Shown here in pieces: positions 28,766 through 37,866 of a DNA stretch of 64,000 nt. Position numbers and translations under genes: made by a program. The notes below the pieces were generated by a model, which was not told the origin of the DNA, did no database searches, and saw only the letters and a program-made list of their open reading frames with translations. The stretch is from Salinigranum halophilum (lineage in GTDB: Archaea > Halobacteriota > Halobacteria > Halobacteriales > Haloferacaceae), in assembly GCF_007004735.1 (NCBI RefSeq), contig NZ_SSNL01000005.1, positions 434,001 to 498,000 on the forward strand, in the 5' to 3' direction. How positions within the stretch are numbered: the first letter of the stretch is position 1; each line of letters begins with the position of its first letter.

Positions 28766-29701
28766 ATGAGCGATTTGCGTACCCACGCGGAAGAGATTGC
28801 ATCGCAGTTTTCAGACCATCTGGACCTCACGGCGGACGAGGTCGAAGAGCGCCTGGACAACCTCGTCAACGAGTACCGGGTCCCCGTCGACGAGGCGCGG
28901 CGGAGCGTCACCAACAGCTACCTCGACGAAGCGGGGATGGAGCGTGACGACCTCGGCCGCGGCGGCACCCAGGAGGTGAAGCTCGGCGACATCGACGCCG
29001 ACGAACAGTGGGTCGACATCACCGTGAAGCTCGTCGACCTCTGGGAGCCCCGTAGCGACTCCATCTCGCAGGTCGGCCTCGTCGGCGACGAGTCCGGGAC
29101 GAAGAAGTTCGTCGCCTTCACCACCTCGGACCTGCCCGAGTTGGAGGAAGGAAAGTCGTACAAACTCTCGAACGTCGTCACCGACGAGTACCAGGGGAAC
29201 TTCTCGGTCAAGCTCAACCGGACGACGACCATCACCGAACTCGACGAGGAGGTCGAGGTCGGCGACGACTCCAGCGAGGCCGAGGGCGCGCTGGTCGACA
29301 TCCAGTCCGGGTCCGGGCTGATCAAGCGCTGCCCCGAGGAAGACTGTACGCGGGTGCTCCAGAACGGCCGGTGCTCCGAGCACGGGAACGTCGACGGTGA
29401 GTTCGACCTCCGCATCAAGGGCGTCCTCGACGACGGTGCCGACGTCCACGAGGTCATCTTCGGTCGCGAGATGACCGAGGAGTTGACCGGCGTCACGCTC
29501 GAGGAGGCGAAACAGCGGGCGATGGACGCCCTCGACACCACCGTCGTCGCCGAGGACATGCGGACCGACGTGCTCGGCCGGTACTACCGGGTGCGCGGCC
29601 CGACGTTCGGCCGCTACCTGCTCGTCGACGAGTTCGAACAGCTTTCCGCGCCCGCGGCCGCGGATGCGAGTGCCCTGCTGTCGGATGCGAGGTCGAGTTA
29701 A
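28766..29701 (+). CDS. rpa3: Replication protein A, Rpa3 type
   Basis: Single-stranded DNA-binding protein of 311 residues, used in replication, repair and recombination. An N-terminal helical region (about 1-60) precedes one OB fold (about 80-165; WVDITVKLVDLWEPRSDS), then a zinc finger C189-x4-C194-x8-C203-x2-H206 (CPEEDCTRVLQNGRCSEH) and a C-terminal domain. In Haloferax volcanii Rpa3 has this single-OB plus zinc-finger layout and is co-expressed with an RPA-associated protein, rpap3, exactly as here. Stop and the next start are adjacent. Confidence 0.9.
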   Translation: MSDLRTHAEEIASQFSDHLDLTADEVEERLDNLVNEYRVPVDEARRSVTNSYLDEAGMERDDLGRGGTQEVKLGDIDADEQWVDITVKLVDLWEPRSDSISQVGLVGDESGTKKFVAFTTSDLPELEEGKSYKLSNVVTDEYQGNFSVKLNRTTTITELDEEVEVGDDSSEAEGALVDIQSGSGLIKRCPEEDCTRVLQNGRCSEHGNVDGEFDLRIKGVLDDGADVHEVIFGREMTEELTGVTLEEAKQRAMDALDTTVVAEDMRTDVLGRYYRVRGPTFGRYLLVDEFEQLSAPAAADASALLSDARSS

Positions 29702-30307
29702 ATGAGCCAGTCAATCCCCACCCGCGAAGTCGCCCGCCGCGTCTTCGCCAGCGAGTTCAACGACGCCAGCTACACGTTCAGTGAATCGGACGACGAGCGC
29801 GCCCCCGTCTACTTACTCCTCCCCACCGGAGAGAAGGCCAACCGGGTGTTCCTCGTCGGGACCCTCACCGAGAAGGAGGACATCGGCGACGACTCCGAGT
29901 ACTGGCGCGGCCGCATCGTCGACCCGACGGGGACGTTCTTCGTCTACGCCGGACAGTACCAGCCCGAAGCCGCCGCCGCGCTCCGCGACCTCGACGCGCC
30001 GTCGTACGTGGCCATCGTCGGGAAGCCGCGGACGTACGAGCCCGAAGACGGCGACGGCGTCATCGTGAGCGTCCGCCCCGAGTCCATCACCGAAGTCGAC
30101 GCCGGCACGCGCGACCGCTGGGTGGTCGAGACCGCCCAGCGCACGCTCGAACGCGTCCGCGCCTTCGACGACGAGGGCAACCAGTACGCCCGGATGGCGA
30201 AAGAACACTACGACCTGCCCGTCGACCAGTACCGCAGTGAGGCCATCACGGCGCTGCAGAGCCTCGACGAGACGGGCGAACTCGACACCGACGCCCCGCC
30301 GGCGTAG
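29702..30307 (+). CDS. rpap3: RPA-associated protein Rpap3
   Basis: A 201-residue OB-fold protein (COG3390 type; about 45-130, VFLVGTLTEKEDIGDDSEYWRGRIVDPTGTFFVYAG) that works with Rpa3. The gene begins directly after the rpa3 stop, so translation is coupled. In H. volcanii, Rpa3 with Rpap3 is important for DNA repair and survival after DNA damage, whereas Rpa2 is the essential RPA. No third gene follows in this operon. Confidence 0.88.
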   Translation: MSQSIPTREVARRVFASEFNDASYTFSESDDERAPVYLLLPTGEKANRVFLVGTLTEKEDIGDDSEYWRGRIVDPTGTFFVYAGQYQPEAAAALRDLDAPSYVAIVGKPRTYEPEDGDGVIVSVRPESITEVDAGTRDRWVVETAQRTLERVRAFDDEGNQYARMAKEHYDLPVDQYRSEAITALQSLDETGELDTDAPPA

Positions 30308-30438
30308 GCGTCGACGTCGGCACCGCCACGCGGCTGGTTCGACGTGACTGTCGCCGAGAGGTGACTGCGGCGAGACCAGCACAGGCACACGTGCCCGCAA
30401 CCCGCGCTGTTTAGTCACCCGCCGAGGGACGTGTCAGC

Positions 30439-31614
30439 ATGACTGCCGAGTCGACATCGGCGCGGCGTCCGTGGGTCGTGCTCGCGGGGTGTTTCCTCGT
30501 GGCGACGGGGTTCAACGCGTACCTCTTCGCCCCCGCGAGCATCATCTCGTTTTTCGTCGAGGCGTTCGCCATCGACAAGCCGGCGGCCGGGCTGTCCATC
30601 AGCGTCGTCTTCCTCGGGTGGGTGCTGTTTCAGATTCCCAGCGGACTCCTGATGGACCGGTACGACAACCGGGTGCTCGTGTGGGTCGGCATCGCAGTGT
30701 TCGTCGGTGCCGCCGTCGTGGGCCCGTTCGCACCGACGTATCCGGCGTTCTTGGTGACGCGATTCGTCGGTGGCGCGACGGCGGTGTTCCTCTGGACGGC
30801 GAACGCCAACATCGTCGCACAGTCGTTCCCCCAGGCGCGGCGGGCGGTCGGGACGAGCCTGTTCGTCACGAGCGCGCCCGCGGGAGCGACGCTCGCACAG
30901 GTGGCCGGCCCGCCGCTGCAGACCGTCGTCGGCTGGCGGGGCGTCGTCGCCGCGTACGCCGTCGTCACCATCGCCGGGGTCGTCCCCTTCCTCTGGGCGC
31001 TCGACGACCCCATCCGGAACGAGTCGGCGCTCTCGCTCTCGGGCTTCGCGACGGCGCTCAGTGACAAGCGAGTGCTGGCAATCGCGACGAGCAGTTTCTG
31101 TGCGTACTCGCTGTTCGTCTTCTTCAACTCGTGGATGCCGACCTACGCCGCCGAGGCCGTCAGCGTCGACCTCGCGACCGCCGGCGTGCTCTCTGCCATC
31201 GTCCCCGCGATGGGACTGCTCGCCCGACCGGGCGGCGGCTGGCTCTCCGACCGTCTCGGTGGGCGTCGCCGACCGGTCATCATCGCGGCCTTCGTGCTGG
31301 TGATTCCGGCGCTCGTCGTCGCCGCCGTCGCGACGTCCGTGGTCTGGTTCGCGGCCGCGCTGCTACTCGCGGGAGTCGGCTCACAGCTCGGCACGGGCGT
31401 CTTCTACGTCTACGTCGAGGAGGTGTCACCGCCGGCCTCCGGCGGGACGAGTCTCGCGGTGTTGATGACGCTCTCGATCGCCGGCGCGCTCGTCGCACCG
31501 GTCGCGGCCGGGTGGCTCGTCGACGTCGCCTCGTGGACCACGGCGTTCGGGGTCGGCGGGGTGCTCGCCCTCAGTGGGGTCGCCGCCGTCGCTCGCCTCC
31601 CGGAGAGCGAGTGA
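30439..31614 (+). CDS. MFS transporter
   Basis: A 391-residue major facilitator with 12 predicted helices and the loop 2-3 signature GLLMDRYDNRVLVWVG and loop 8-9 GGWLSDRLGGRRRP. It belongs to the anion:cation/nitrate-sugar-type group of carriers, but the substrate cannot be read from sequence. The start MTAESTSARRPWVV has a hydrophobic first helix at residue 12. Next genes point the same way but have their own promoter. Confidence 0.9.
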   Translation: MTAESTSARRPWVVLAGCFLVATGFNAYLFAPASIISFFVEAFAIDKPAAGLSISVVFLGWVLFQIPSGLLMDRYDNRVLVWVGIAVFVGAAVVGPFAPTYPAFLVTRFVGGATAVFLWTANANIVAQSFPQARRAVGTSLFVTSAPAGATLAQVAGPPLQTVVGWRGVVAAYAVVTIAGVVPFLWALDDPIRNESALSLSGFATALSDKRVLAIATSSFCAYSLFVFFNSWMPTYAAEAVSVDLATAGVLSAIVPAMGLLARPGGGWLSDRLGGRRRPVIIAAFVLVIPALVVAAVATSVVWFAAALLLAGVGSQLGTGVFYVYVEEVSPPASGGTSLAVLMTLSIAGALVAPVAAGWLVDVASWTTAFGVGGVLALSGVAAVARLPESE

Positions 31615-31656
31615 GAGTCCGGATCGCTGTGCGAAACGTGCGATTGTCTGACGAAC

Positions 31657-31664
31657 CATTAAGT
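31657..31664 (+). promoter_or_regulatory. TATA box of the RHH gene
   Basis: CATTAAGT, 34-41 nt upstream of the ATG at 31698; consistent with a leader of about 10 nt. Confidence 0.5.
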
Positions 31665-31697
31665 ACGACGCGCGTCCATACCGAGGCAGACACAGTC

Positions 31698-32117
31698 ATG
31701 GGCAACAAGAACAAAACGATCTCCTTCCGCGTCAACGAGGACTCCTTCGAGACGCTCCGAGAGATCGCCGAAGAGCGGGACATCTCGCTGTCCGCCGTCT
31801 TCCGCGACTACGTCGACACGCTCGTTGCCCACGACGGTCAAGTGAGAGTCGTCCCCGAACACGAGCTCAAACAGCTCCAGCAGAGCGACGACGACTCCGA
31901 GAGCTTCCCGCCGAAGGTGAAGGTGCCGAAGAGCTTCATCCGCGAGCACGAGCGGCTCGAACTCGAGGCCGAACACCTCCGCGAACAGCTCGAAGAGCAC
32001 AAAGGGTACGTCAACTACCTCCGCGAACAGGTCGAAGCCCAAGACGACAACGAGGTCATCCAGCTCGAAGACCTCGACAGCGGCGAGCGCGACGAGCCCT
32101 CGTTCCGTCTCGGCTAG
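31698..32117 (+). CDS. Ribbon-helix-helix regulator with C-terminal coiled coil
   Basis: A 139-residue protein. The N-terminal 45 residues are a ribbon-helix-helix DNA-binding motif (KTISFRVNEDSFETLREIAEERDISLSAVFRDYVDTL); the C-terminal half (about 80-125) is a coiled coil (HERLELEAEHLREQLEEHKGYVNYLREQVEAQ) for dimer or tetramer contacts. Conserved in haloarchaea; its targets are unknown. The long open frame upstream in the same phase is inside the MFS gene and is not real. Confidence 0.82.
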   Translation: MGNKNKTISFRVNEDSFETLREIAEERDISLSAVFRDYVDTLVAHDGQVRVVPEHELKQLQQSDDDSESFPPKVKVPKSFIREHERLELEAEHLREQLEEHKGYVNYLREQVEAQDDNEVIQLEDLDSGERDEPSFRLG

Positions 32118-32186
32118 CCCGACAGCCCGTCGCGTCGCGACCGGTTCGGTCGCGGGAGCTGTCAGTAGGAACACGTATGTCAGTGC

Positions 32187-33062
32187 GTGTCGAACTCTTC
32201 TCGAGAGCCGATGGCGTCGAACGGGGGAGAGGCGGTTCGGGGGGAGCGAGCGGTCGGTGTTCGTGACGACCGCGTCCTCCCGCTCACTCGGTGGGTCGCT
32301 CGCGCCATCGTGCCGTTTCTCGCCGCGGCGTTCGTCGTCCTCTACGGAGTCCCGGCGCGGACGACCGAGTTCTTCGCGTGGACCATCCGCCCCGAGATGA
32401 CGCCCATCGTCATGGGGGCGGGCTACGGTGCCGGGGTCTACTTCTTCTATCGGGTCTCGACCGCCGACGAGTGGCACACCGTCGCCCCGGTCTTCCTCGG
32501 CATCACGACGTTCACGTGGTTCATGGCCGTCGCGACGGTCCTCCACTGGGCGAACTTCAACCACAGCCACCACACGTTCTTCCTGTGGGTCGTCCTCTAC
32601 GCCGTGACGCCGTTGCTCGTGCCCGCGGTGTGGGCGCACAACGGACGGACGCAGTCCGGCGAGCGAGCCGCGGACGAGGCCGTCCTCCCACCTCCGGTAC
32701 GAGTGGTGGGTGGGGTGCTCGGCCTCGTCATCACACTCAGTGCCGTCGCGCTGTTCGTCGCGCCCGGGCCGATGATCGAGTCGTGGCCGTGGGCGGTCTC
32801 GCCGCTGACCGCGCGCGTCCTTGCCGGCTGGTTCGCGCTCTTCGGCGTCGTGAACGGCGTCGTCGTCCTCGACCCCCGCTGGAGCGGGGCGCGTGTCCTC
32901 GTCCAGAGCCAGTTGCTCGGCTTCGCGCTGGTGCTTCTCGGCGTCGCCCGCGCCTGGGAGGACTTCGACACCGAGAACCCGCTCACGTGGGCCGTCGTCG
33001 GCGGGATGGCGCTGTATCTGGCGCTCGTCGCCGTCTTGTACCTCGCGATGGAACGCCGGTGA
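32187..33062 (+). CDS. Hypothetical integral membrane protein
   Basis: A 291-residue membrane protein with eight hydrophobic segments. One helix contains HWANFNHSHH, a histidine-rich stretch that could bind metal or haem, but no family is recognised. The GTG start at 32187 (SNSSREPMASN) and an ATG at 32211 are both possible; the ATG adds no membrane segment. Confidence 0.6.
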   Translation: MSNSSREPMASNGGEAVRGERAVGVRDDRVLPLTRWVARAIVPFLAAAFVVLYGVPARTTEFFAWTIRPEMTPIVMGAGYGAGVYFFYRVSTADEWHTVAPVFLGITTFTWFMAVATVLHWANFNHSHHTFFLWVVLYAVTPLLVPAVWAHNGRTQSGERAADEAVLPPPVRVVGGVLGLVITLSAVALFVAPGPMIESWPWAVSPLTARVLAGWFALFGVVNGVVVLDPRWSGARVLVQSQLLGFALVLLGVARAWEDFDTENPLTWAVVGGMALYLALVAVLYLAMERR

Positions 33063-33082
33063 GTCGGCGGCCGACGGGTCGG

Positions 33083-33559
33083 TCAGCGCCGGCCGGAGAG
33101 CGACCGCTTCACCCGGCCGAGTTCCTGTGCTGCCTGCGGGTTCCCGTCGACCTCCGCGAGCGTCTCGGCTGCCTCGAGCGTCCGGACCCCCTGGTCCAAG
33201 AACGAGAGGACGTCACCCGGGTACGCGTAGAGCATATACTCGTCGCCCATCACGTCGACGATGTCGTCGGGGCCGAGCCCCTGCTCGCGGAGTTCGAGCA
33301 GGTAGCGGATGAACTGCCGCTCGGGGTAACCCGTGTAGAGCTGGTTCTCGTCCTTGCAGTCGAGGAAGTCCTGCGCGAAGTCCAGCAAGCGGTCGCGTGT
33401 CGCGTCGTCGACCTTCGAGAGACCCTCACCGGAGTAGAGCAGTTCGATGGTCGCCCCCTTGAACGCCCCTTTCGGGATGGACGTGTCTAGCTGAGAGACG
33501 ATCTGGCGGTGGTTCTTGAGGTAGACCTTGTCGGTGATGGCCACGTTCTTACCGTGCAT
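33083..33559 (-). CDS. Conserved haloarchaeal protein, DUF5814-like
   Basis: A 158-residue acidic, mainly helical protein beginning MHGKNVAITDKVYLKNH. It is highly conserved among haloarchaea as a separate small protein; the same domain, as I recall it, occurs fused to archaeal helicases. I infer no function. I chose the ATG at 33559, since the upstream extension is arginine-rich and not conserved in style. It converges on the upstream membrane protein gene. Confidence 0.65.
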   Translation of the reverse strand: MHGKNVAITDKVYLKNHRQIVSQLDTSIPKGAFKGATIELLYSGEGLSKVDDATRDRLLDFAQDFLDCKDENQLYTGYPERQFIRYLLELREQGLGPDDIVDVMGDEYMLYAYPGDVLSFLDQGVRTLEAAETLAEVDGNPQAAQELGRVKRSLSGRR

Positions 33560-33888
33560 TCGGACGAGACAGGCAAAAGCGTCCCGTTCTGGTCTGTCAG
33601 CACACGACCTCGGCGTCGCGTGGGGTGTCGCCACCGTTCCCCAACGTCGCGATGCCGTCACTCCTGTGGCACGTGGTGGACCGACTAGTACTCGGTGGTG
33701 TCGACGTCACGACCAGCGACCGGTTCTGACGGACAGGACCACGACCGGTGCGGCGCGTCGCCGTCCTGCGACCCCCCCTCGCCTCACACGTGGACAACGA
33801 ACCAATCGCCTTCTGGTAGAAAGTATCACAGCTGGTAACCGGGGCGGCCTCGTTAAGTAGTCGCCCGAAGACCGTGACAGTGATTCGG
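33560..33888. other. Intergenic region between divergent genes
   Basis: No gene seen. It contains CGTTAAGTAG (33851-33860), a TATA-like element about 30 nt upstream of the pilin start at 33889. The rest (33560-33840) shows no frame with haloarchaeal protein character. Confidence 0.4.
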
Positions 33889-34416
33889 ATGGTGTCAGAC
33901 GAGCTCGTAGGCGACCGGGCGGTCACGTCCGGCATCGCGACGATATTCATGGTCGCTGTCGTCGTCCTACTCGGGGCGACGCTTTCGGTCGCGTTCGGTG
34001 CGACGGTCGACAAGCCGACGCCGTCACCGACAGCGACGTTCGAGTACCAGAAGCACGAACGCGGCACGTCGTCCGACGAGGTCGAGATCACGCTCACCGG
34101 CGGGGAGCCGCTGGAAGCGAAGAAGCTGATGGTCGTCGCGAGCGAACCGGTCGACCTGGGGACGCCCGGGAACTACTGGTCCGAGGGTGAGACGACAGGT
34201 GAGAAGGTGACCGAGGGGAACGACCAGGTACAGATCGGCGAGACGTGGGAGGCCGGCGAGTCGATACACCTCAGCAGGGACGGGGAGTTGGAAGGAGTGA
34301 CCATCCGTCTCGTCTGGAACCCGGTGGAGGTCGACAAGGACGGCGCGGGCGGGCGGGACCCGAGCGAGGTCGTCGGCGAAGACTCGTACGTCCTCCTGCG
34401 GTTCACGGTGCGGTGA
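33889..34416 (+). CDS. Type IV pilin-like protein
   Basis: A 175-residue protein with the haloarchaeal pilin N-terminus: short charged leader MVSDELVGDRAVTSG, a hydrophobic helix (IATIFMVAVVVLLGATLSVAFGA), then a small, predicted beta-rich domain. The leader and glycine before the helix fit processing by PibD. A GTG at 33874 is an alternative start. No pilus machinery is nearby. Confidence 0.7.
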   Translation: MVSDELVGDRAVTSGIATIFMVAVVVLLGATLSVAFGATVDKPTPSPTATFEYQKHERGTSSDEVEITLTGGEPLEAKKLMVVASEPVDLGTPGNYWSEGETTGEKVTEGNDQVQIGETWEAGESIHLSRDGELEGVTIRLVWNPVEVDKDGAGGRDPSEVVGEDSYVLLRFTVR

Positions 34417-34604
34417 GACGGTCGGCGTGACCGGAGCCGACGATAGGCTGCTGTTCGCCGGTGTCAGCCGTCGGGAAGACGAGTCCTGCTGGTAGATTCA
34501 CCACTGGGGCACGTCCACGCGCCGCTCGACGATCGACTCCACCTTCTCCCGCCGGACCTCGTCGAGGTCGCCGTTCGGTTCAACGCCGTTTCACCGGCCG
34601 ACAC
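34417..34604 (-). pseudogene. Possible 3' remnant of an unknown gene
   Basis: Between pilin and ECF ATPase. On the minus strand, 34498-34586 reads as one open stretch ending in a stop (EVRREKVESIVERRVDVPQW), with haloarchaeal codon use but no start and an in-frame stop just upstream. It could be the tail of a gene that once followed the ECF operon. Evidence is weak and based on codon character only. Confidence 0.2.
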
Positions 34605-36332
34605 TCAGAGGAGGCGAGCGAGCAGGTCGTCGACGCTCACCACGCCGTGGAGGCCGAGCGCGGCACCGACCTGAGTCGGAACGGGCGCCTGGACCCCCGA
34701 CGCAGCCGTCACCGTCTCGTCGGTGAACGCCGCGGTCGGCGTCCCGTCCGCGAGCACTCGTCCCTCGGAGAGGACGACGACACGGTCGGCGTAGTCGGTG
34801 ACGAACGCGACGTCGTGGGTGACGACGATCACCAGCCGACCGTCGGCGACGAGCGTAGAGACGACATCCCCGACCCGGTCGACGCCCGCGGCGTCCTGTC
34901 CGGCTGTCGGCTCGTCGAGGACGACCACCCGTGGCTCCATCGCGAGGACGGACGCGAGCGCGACGCGTTTGCGTGCGGCGCGGCCGAGTTCGTACGTGTC
35001 CGCCTCGCCCTGTCCATCGAGCCCGACCCGTTTCAGCGCCCGGTCGACCCGTGCGTCGACGTCGGCGGCCCCGAGATTCTCCGGGCCGAAGCCGACCTCG
35101 TCGGCCACGCGGGAGTGAAAGAGCTGGTCGTCGGGGTTCTGAAAGACCAGCCCGACGGCGGCGGCGAGGGTCGACACCTGCGTCTCTCGCGTGTCCGTCC
35201 CGTCGACGAGAACGCGGCCCGTCGTGGGAGTGAGCAGCCCGTTGAGGTGTTTCACGAGTGTCGTCTTGCCCGCTCCGTTCGGGCCGAGGAGCGCGACGCA
35301 CCCACCGTCCACGGCGAGGTCGATACCCCGGAGTGCCTCGACGCCCTCCCCACGCTCGGACGCGTCGTAGGTGTGGTGGACGTCGTCGAGACGAACAAGC
35401 GGCTCGGCGTTCGCCGTCCCGACCGCGCCACCGCCGTCGGTCGGGGCCCGAGTCGTCCCATCCTCCGTGTCCAGGTCCGCGTGGCTCCGGAGTTCGTCGA
35501 CGGCCGCCTCGACCGTGAGCGGCAGGGGTCGGTCGGCCGGGACGAGCCCGTCGTCGCGGAACGCGCGGCCGAGGCGAACCGTCGGAGGGACGCGGAGCCG
35601 GTCGTCGAGCGAGCGGTCGGCGAGCACGTCGCCCGGCGGACCGTCGCGGACGACCGCCCCGTCGTCGACGACGAGGAGCCGGTCGGCGCGGGGAGCCAGC
35701 CGCTGGAGGTCCTGGCTCACGACGACGACCGTGTAGCCCTCGCGGTGGAGTCGGCTCGCCACGTCGAAGACGGCGTCGGTCCCGTCGGGGTCGAGTTCCG
35801 CCGTCGGCTCGTCCAGCACCAGGAGGCTGGGGTCGAGCGCGAGGACGCTCGCCACCGCGACCCGCTGGAGTTGCCCGCCAGAGAGAGAGTGTGGGTCGCG
35901 CTCGGCGAGGTCGGCGACGCCCACACGGGCGAGTTCGTCCATCGACCGCCGCCGGAGGGCGTCAGTCGGAACACCCCGCTGTTCGAGCCCGAAAGCGACC
36001 TCCTCTAGCACCGTCGTCGCCGCGCCGGTCAGCTGGTCGGCGGGGTTCTCGAAGACGTAGCCGACCGTCGCTCCGAGTGCGGCGATGCTCGCCGACGGAA
36101 CGTCGACGTCGCCGACCGTGACCGAACCGGTGAGGTCGCCAGTGAAAAAGTGCGGAACGAACCCCGGCAGGAGTCGACAGAGCGTCGTCTTGCCTGCGTC
36201 GGCCGGGCCGGTGATGCCGACGAACGAGCCCCCGTCGACTTGGACGGAGACCTCACGGAGCGCGGGGCTGTCACCGTCGCGGTAGCGGAACGTGACGCCG
36301 TCGAGCGAGAACGCGGTCACAGCAGCCGCCAC
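34605..36332 (-). CDS. ECF transporter ATPase, two ABC domains fused
   Basis: A 575-residue protein with two ATP-binding-cassette domains, the EcfA-EcfA' pair fused in one chain. Domain 1: Walker A GPADAGKT (42-49), signature LSGGQ (150-154), Walker B LVLDEP with E175, but SQD at the switch position (Q207 where histidine is usual). Domain 2: Walker A GPNGAGKT (350-357), Walker B with E474, H506 intact, but ELGRAARKR (448-455) replaces LSGGQ. All defects fall in one composite site. It starts at GTG and overlaps the EcfT stop by 16 nt. The substrate is set by the S component encoded upstream. Confidence 0.9.
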   Translation of the reverse strand: MAAAVTAFSLDGVTFRYRDGDSPALREVSVQVDGGSFVGITGPADAGKTTLCRLLPGFVPHFFTGDLTGSVTVGDVDVPSASIAALGATVGYVFENPADQLTGAATTVLEEVAFGLEQRGVPTDALRRRSMDELARVGVADLAERDPHSLSGGQLQRVAVASVLALDPSLLVLDEPTAELDPDGTDAVFDVASRLHREGYTVVVVSQDLQRLAPRADRLLVVDDGAVVRDGPPGDVLADRSLDDRLRVPPTVRLGRAFRDDGLVPADRPLPLTVEAAVDELRSHADLDTEDGTTRAPTDGGGAVGTANAEPLVRLDDVHHTYDASERGEGVEALRGIDLAVDGGCVALLGPNGAGKTTLVKHLNGLLTPTTGRVLVDGTDTRETQVSTLAAAVGLVFQNPDDQLFHSRVADEVGFGPENLGAADVDARVDRALKRVGLDGQGEADTYELGRAARKRVALASVLAMEPRVVVLDEPTAGQDAAGVDRVGDVVSTLVADGRLVIVVTHDVAFVTDYADRVVVLSEGRVLADGTPTAAFTDETVTAASGVQAPVPTQVGAALGLHGVVSVDDLLARLL

Positions 36333-37081
36333 CCCGCGAGGCCGACGACGCCGACGATGCCGACGACGCGCAGCGCCCAGTCGAGCGGTGACACAGAGAG
36401 CGTGTACAGCGACGTTCGCGGGCCATCGAGCGAGAAGCCGCGCGCCTCCAGCGCCAGCGACCGGGTCTGTGTCGCCACGAGCGCGCCGATGAGTAACGGA
36501 CCGAGGAGGGAGACGAGCGCCCGTATCCGGCTCTGAAGCGACCCCCGAGTGTCCAGAGCGCGCGAGCGCTGGGCGTCGACGATCCGTTCTGCTCGCCGTC
36601 GAAGCTCCGGGACCAGCTGGAGCGAGGCGACGAACACGTACCCGAGTTTCCGCGGGACGCCCGCCTCGGTGAGTCCCGTCATCAGCTTCTTCGGGTGGGC
36701 GGTCGAGACGAACAGCAAGCCGGCGAGGACGAACGCGGCGAGGACGCCGAGGAACGAGACGGCGTACACGACGCCGTCGCGCCAGAGCGTGAGCGGGCCA
36801 ACGGTGACGAGGACGGCTCCCGAGCCGGTGCGGAAGAAGCCGTGAACGGCGAGCAGCCCGACGCCGAGCGGAACGAGAATCGACAGTGCCGCGCGGCCGA
36901 CGCTCGGGGCGACCCCCGCGACGGTGCTCGAGACGACGAGCACGCCGAGCAGGGCCGCCAGAGCGACCGGTGGCGCGAGGTACGCGCCGAGGATACAGCA
37001 GCCGAGCAGGGTGACCTTCGTCACCGGGTGGAGCCGGTGAACGACGCTCTCACCGTGCCGGTAGCCGGCGAGACCACTCAT
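36317..37081 (-). CDS. ecfT: ECF transporter membrane component EcfT
   Basis: A 254-residue energy-coupling membrane protein. After six to seven helices it has the coupling-helix signatures DAQRSRALDT (about 165-175) and ALEARGFSLDG (about 210-220), which contact the two ATPase domains. It sits between the S component gene (32 nt upstream) and the fused ATPase gene (overlap 16 nt), giving a dedicated S-T-A operon. Confidence 0.9.
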   Translation of the reverse strand: MSGLAGYRHGESVVHRLHPVTKVTLLGCCILGAYLAPPVALAALLGVLVVSSTVAGVAPSVGRAALSILVPLGVGLLAVHGFFRTGSGAVLVTVGPLTLWRDGVVYAVSFLGVLAAFVLAGLLFVSTAHPKKLMTGLTEAGVPRKLGYVFVASLQLVPELRRRAERIVDAQRSRALDTRGSLQSRIRALVSLLGPLLIGALVATQTRSLALEARGFSLDGPRTSLYTLSVSPLDWALRVVGIVGVVGLAGWRLL

Positions 37082-37112
37082 CAGGGGCGACCCCCCAGTG
37101 ACACCCGCACGC

Positions 37113-37733
37113 TCACTCCTCCCGGTCGAGGACGCGCGCCGCCGTCTCGGGCATGTACCGCCGCGGGACCTGCTTGGCGACGAGCGCAGCCAGGAGGACG
37201 GTGACGACCTTGTCGATGGGTTCGACGACGAGCGTCTGGCCCACCACGGCCGACCAGATGTTCGCGCCGGTCGCGCGGAAGAAGGTCGTCACAGCGTCCG
37301 AGCCCGTTCCAGTGACGCCGCCGAAGGCCACCACCGTGATGGGCGCGCCCATCACGATGGAGATAGCGGCGATGACGAGGCCGACGACGACGATCTTCCA
37401 GTATCGACGGAACCAGCCGCGACGGGCCATGTAGCCCGCCGCGAGGCCGAACGCCACCTGTAACGGCGTGTACGCCCAGAACGTCGGGTTGACCAAGAAC
37501 CCCTCGACGACGTTGACGAACACGCCGGTCAGCGCGGCCGCCCACGGCCCGGCGAGCAGGGCGACCAACACCACGCCGAGGGCGTCGAGGTAGAGGAACG
37601 GCACCTTCACCACGTTCACGACGTAGGCGGCGACGACGCTCAGCGCGACGCCGACAGGGATGAGCACCCACGTCTGCGTGGTGAACTCCCGGCGGAGGCC
37701 GCCGACGAACCCCGACTCAGTCCGCTCGGCCAT
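37113..37733 (-). CDS. ECF transporter substrate-binding S component
   Basis: A 206-residue membrane protein with six helices and the general S-component layout (VPFLYLDALGVVLVALLAGPWAAALTG). The substrate cannot be told: no biotin-, thiamin- or cobalt-specific motif is visible. S components generally bind vitamins or related small molecules. An 80-100 nt leader precedes it, with a TATA box at 37843-37855, which is unusual here and could hold regulation. Confidence 0.85.
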   Translation of the reverse strand: MAERTESGFVGGLRREFTTQTWVLIPVGVALSVVAAYVVNVVKVPFLYLDALGVVLVALLAGPWAAALTGVFVNVVEGFLVNPTFWAYTPLQVAFGLAAGYMARRGWFRRYWKIVVVGLVIAAISIVMGAPITVVAFGGVTGTGSDAVTTFFRATGANIWSAVVGQTLVVEPIDKVVTVLLAALVAKQVPRRYMPETAARVLDREE

Positions 37734-37842
37734 CGCGGGTACCCCCGAACGAACCGTGCTCCGGTCGCTCCGTTTGGAGAGATTTTCTCTTCACATCCTC
37801 GGACTGAACGAGTTCTCTCATCGATTCGGAATCGTGTCTCTG

Positions 37843-37855
37843 TTCATATATGAGT
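37843..37855 (-). promoter_or_regulatory. TATA box of the ECF transporter operon
   Basis: CTCATATATGAAC on the minus strand; its centre is about 115 nt from the S component start, so the leader would be about 85-90 nt. Confidence 0.45.
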
Positions 37856-37866
37856 TACGGGACATG

